This document shows positions 6,918 to 8,666 of a stretch of 8,666 nucleotides of DNA, piece after piece (position 1 is the stretch's first letter; every line of letters begins with the position of its first letter). Made by a program: the position numbers and the translations under genes. The stretch spans positions 1 to 8,666 of the forward strand of contig CANHJA010000088.1 in the NCBI GenBank assembly GCA_947460795.1. The letters run 5' to 3'. Under the pieces are notes generated by a model. That model was not told where the DNA came from, made no database searches, and saw only the letters and a list, made by a program, of their open reading frames with translations. Origin of the DNA: Bacteroidota bacterium. GTDB taxonomy: Bacteria; Bacteroidota; Bacteroidia; Chitinophagales; Chitinophagaceae.

Positions 6918-8666
6918 GCTCCAGGATTATAATCTACTTGTTCCCATTTGCCATCTATAAATTTAGATGTAATTGTGATTATTTCTTCACAATTGGCACA
7001 AGCTTGTATTTGTTCTACCTTTTCTGTTTTGATAAATTTATGCTCTATCCATTCGTATTTATATCGAACACTGGTCCATATTCTTTGCTTGGTATAATTT
7101 CTGTTTTCAACATAACCAACGGCTGTTTTTTTACTGAAATCAAATGTAAATATGCCCGAACTGAGTAGTTCATCTTTGATAGATTTGCCTTTTTCAATGT
7201 TGTAAATATAATAATCAAATTTTTCGCAATAATAGCCCGCATTGTGAAATACAACATTGCTATCATGTGCGATTCGAGTGTCTAATCTTCCATCAAAATT
7301 ATAATCGCCAGACTGTATATATTCTCTGGTATAGGAATTGTAAGTACAAAAAAGATCATTCAATAACCTCCTTCTTACTTCATTATTATTATTGTGTGGC
7401 ATTTGATAATCTTGTAATTGATACTCTATCAATTTCCATTCATTATTCCATCGTTTATAAGTATGAATTCGATTTTGGTTGTATGGTTGTGGCTTAGTAT
7501 AATCAGCAGTAACTAATTTATTTTCTTTTAAATTGAGGGATAAATAAGGTGCTTTGCTCATTAAAGTGTCTACAACAAATTGCCTTAATATATTGTCAAA
7601 AATATAGTAATCAATATGAGGTTCTGGTTTTCTGTATACGATGCAGTAATCCATATCTCGATCACTATCCAAATCGAATTCTAATTTTACTTGATTTATA
7701 TTTTTATATGCAGTCAGGTATTCAAATAAATAGGTGCTTTCAAATTTTTCTACATTTATTTTTAAAAGATACTTTTCCATGCCCTCATTGCCATTGGCCA
7801 TTTTATAGGCAATAAAAGCTTTAAGGGAAGGTGTTTCATCATCATATTCTGCTATTTTTTTCGGCAGAATTGGTTGAGGCAACGTATCATTTGTTTTAAC
7901 AGATTCGTTATTTAAAACAACATTATTGGATGATTTCTTGAGTGGGGGAGAATCTAATACGAAACCCTGTTCATCTACATAAATATTTTTCAATGAATCA
8001 AAATGTTTCAAGGCAAATGAATACGGATGAATTTTAAAAAATTCGTGTTCAATAATGGATGTTTTGTTTTGATTAAGAATGCTTGTTTGTATTATTTGAA
8101 AAATTACCGATTCATTTTGATATAAAACTGGAGGTGTATAAAAGGTTGAAGACAATTTAATATTTGTAGGTACTTCATTACGATACGACTGCATCAAGCT
8201 ATCCGAATGCAATAGAACCACAATCGGATGATACAGAGAATCGTATTTTTCTACAACTGAACGATTACTGCACAATGCTAATAAATGTTCTTTGCTAACA
8301 GGTATTATTTGTGTTGCTATTTTTTGAGAAGGGAGTTTTTTACTAACATCCGTTATTTTTATAAATATGCCTTCTCTAAAATGAGAACTGGTAATCAGTG
8401 CATAATCATTTTTAATAAATTTAAAAGCAGTCAAATTTTTTATTCTATCTATATCATTTTGTTTTGCAAACTTTTTGGTACCGTCTTTGTAAATCGTATA
8501 GAGTCCATTTTTATGGGTTTCAACTTTTGTACTGTATGGATTGTCTGTGCTTATTAATTCAATTTGTAAATCGTCTACAAATTTTCCATTATATAAGGGG
8601 CGCACCGCAATCAATGCACTGTTGTCCCACTCACAATGTTGTGCGTTGGATGAACAAGTAAAACAC
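6911..8666 (-). CDS. Secreted protein with two Asp-rich FG-GAP/XAC2610-like modules, N-terminus beyond window
   Basis: I do not recognise a named gene. The frame is open from the TAA at 6911-6913 to the right edge (584 residues visible). The first visible residues, CFTCSSNAQHCEWDNS, look like the end of a signal peptide with cleavage between Ala and Gln, so the true start should lie only a few codons outside; a TTG at 8614 would delete this and is unlikely. The N-terminal half has short beta strands, possibly a small carboxypeptidase-regulatory-like or propeller-like region, with no motif I can name. A Ser/Asn/Pro-rich linker is encoded around 7860-7950. The C-terminal half has two related modules with Asp-rich loops DLDSDRDMD (7649-7675) and DYNFDGRLD (7280-7306), each followed by DYYI and an aromatic-rich strand region, as in XAC2610/FG-GAP-type repeats that may bind calcium. 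A CANC pair lies near the C-terminus. Location is periplasmic or extracellular by inference. Confidence 0.75.
   Translation of the reverse strand, partial: CFTCSSNAQHCEWDNSALIAVRPLYNGKFVDDLQIELISTDNPYSTKVETHKNGLYTIYKDGTKKFAKQNDIDRIKNLTAFKFIKNDYALITSSHFREGIFIKITDVSKKLPSQKIATQIIPVSKEHLLALCSNRSVVEKYDSLYHPIVVLLHSDSLMQSYRNEVPTNIKLSSTFYTPPVLYQNESVIFQIIQTSILNQNKTSIIEHEFFKIHPYSFALKHFDSLKNIYVDEQGFVLDSPPLKKSSNNVVLNNESVKTNDTLPQPILPKKIAEYDDETPSLKAFIAYKMANGNEGMEKYLLKINVEKFESTYLFEYLTAYKNINQVKLEFDLDSDRDMDYCIVYRKPEPHIDYYIFDNILRQFVVDTLMSKAPYLSLNLKENKLVTADYTKPQPYNQNRIHTYKRWNNEWKLIEYQLQDYQMPHNNNNEVRRRLLNDLFCTYNSYTREYIQSGDYNFDGRLDTRIAHDSNVVFHNAGYYCEKFDYYIYNIEKGKSIKDELLSSGIFTFDFSKKTAVGYVENRNYTKQRIWTSVRYKYEWIEHKFIKTEKVEQIQACANCEEIITITSKFIDGKWEQVDYNPGAE
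7030..7309 (-). repeat. Internal protein module 2 (Asp-rich loop plus DYYI)
   Basis: About 93 residues within the secreted protein, starting with DYNFDGRLD, a textbook D-x-N-x-D-G-x-x-D loop. It continues to DYYIYN, then FTFDF and a strand region, and ends YKYEWIEHKFIK, parallel to the KLIEY ending of module 1. Similarity to module 1 is clearest at the loop, at DYYI and at the terminal W/E-rich strand; between these it is low, so the duplication is old. Confidence 0.55.
7410..7678 (-). repeat. Internal protein module 1 (Asp-rich loop plus DYYI)
   Basis: About 90 residues within the secreted protein. It starts with the loop DLDSDRDMD (Asp at loop positions 1, 3, 5, 7 and 9), continues to DYYIFDN, a predicted strand pair around LSLNL and VTADY, and ends with a Trp-rich segment RWNNEWKLIEY. 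The same order of elements recurs in module 2, which follows about 100 bases further along the coding direction. Confidence 0.55.

Noticed and set aside
6898..6930. Classical rho-independent terminator between the convergent genes
   Set aside because: The stem is only seven pairs and no run of T follows it on either strand.
7045..8661. Several short frames on both strands within the secreted-protein gene (for example 7045-7266 minus, 7267-7497 plus, 8285-8557 plus)
   Set aside because: All overlap a single long frame with coherent repeated modules; their Cys/Tyr/Phe-rich translations are typical of shadow frames in AT-rich DNA.
8654..8666. Lipoprotein signal (lipobox) around the Cys residues at the right edge
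   Set aside because: The residues before the visible Cys codons (Cys-Phe-Thr before Cys, and Asn-Ala-Gln-His before Cys) do not fit the L-[AST]-[GA]-C pattern; a signal peptidase I site fits better, though the first Cys cannot be judged because its upstream residues are outside.

Overview
The window looks like ordinary chromosomal DNA from a member of the Bacteroidota. The DNA is strongly AT-rich. Start codons follow A-rich leaders with no clear Shine-Dalgarno sequence. Both promoters in the one real intergenic region carry an exact TAnnTTTG box, the -7 element typical of this phylum. The right-hand gene appears to use a signal peptide ending Ala|Gln, also characteristic of the group. I found no mobile element, CRISPR array, tRNA, rRNA or prophage gene. 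The family assignments are from recognition of motifs by eye; no database search was possible.

The left two thirds (1-5536) hold three minus-strand genes packed as one likely operon, read right to left. The first is a membrane-anchored DUF58 protein (4181-5536). It overlaps by one base (TAATG) a TgpA-type membrane transglutaminase-like protein (1560-4181) with an intact Cys-His-Asp triad. Twelve bases later comes a UPF1/IGHMBP2-like superfamily 1 helicase (1-1547), whose C-terminal end lies beyond the left edge. DUF58 and TgpA-like proteins are commonly paired, usually together with a MoxR AAA+ ATPase. No MoxR gene is present here; the partner position is taken by the helicase.

A 122-base intergenic region (5537-5658) carries divergent promoters. 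Rightward lies a DUF2130-family protein (5659-6897): a Cys-x-x-Cys knuckle, a long charged coiled coil, and a conserved domain whose D-x18-E-x-K pattern resembles a PD-(D/E)XK nuclease core, much as in RmuC architecture.

Converging on it with only 13 bases between the stop codons is a large secreted protein on the minus strand (6911 to beyond 8666). Its N-terminal residues run off the right edge. Its C-terminal half contains two related modules of about 90 residues, each starting with an Asp-rich loop of EF-hand/FG-GAP style. The points most worth a second look are this internal duplication, the proposed nuclease site of the DUF2130 protein, the MoxR-less DUF58-TgpA-helicase arrangement, and several start-codon corrections.
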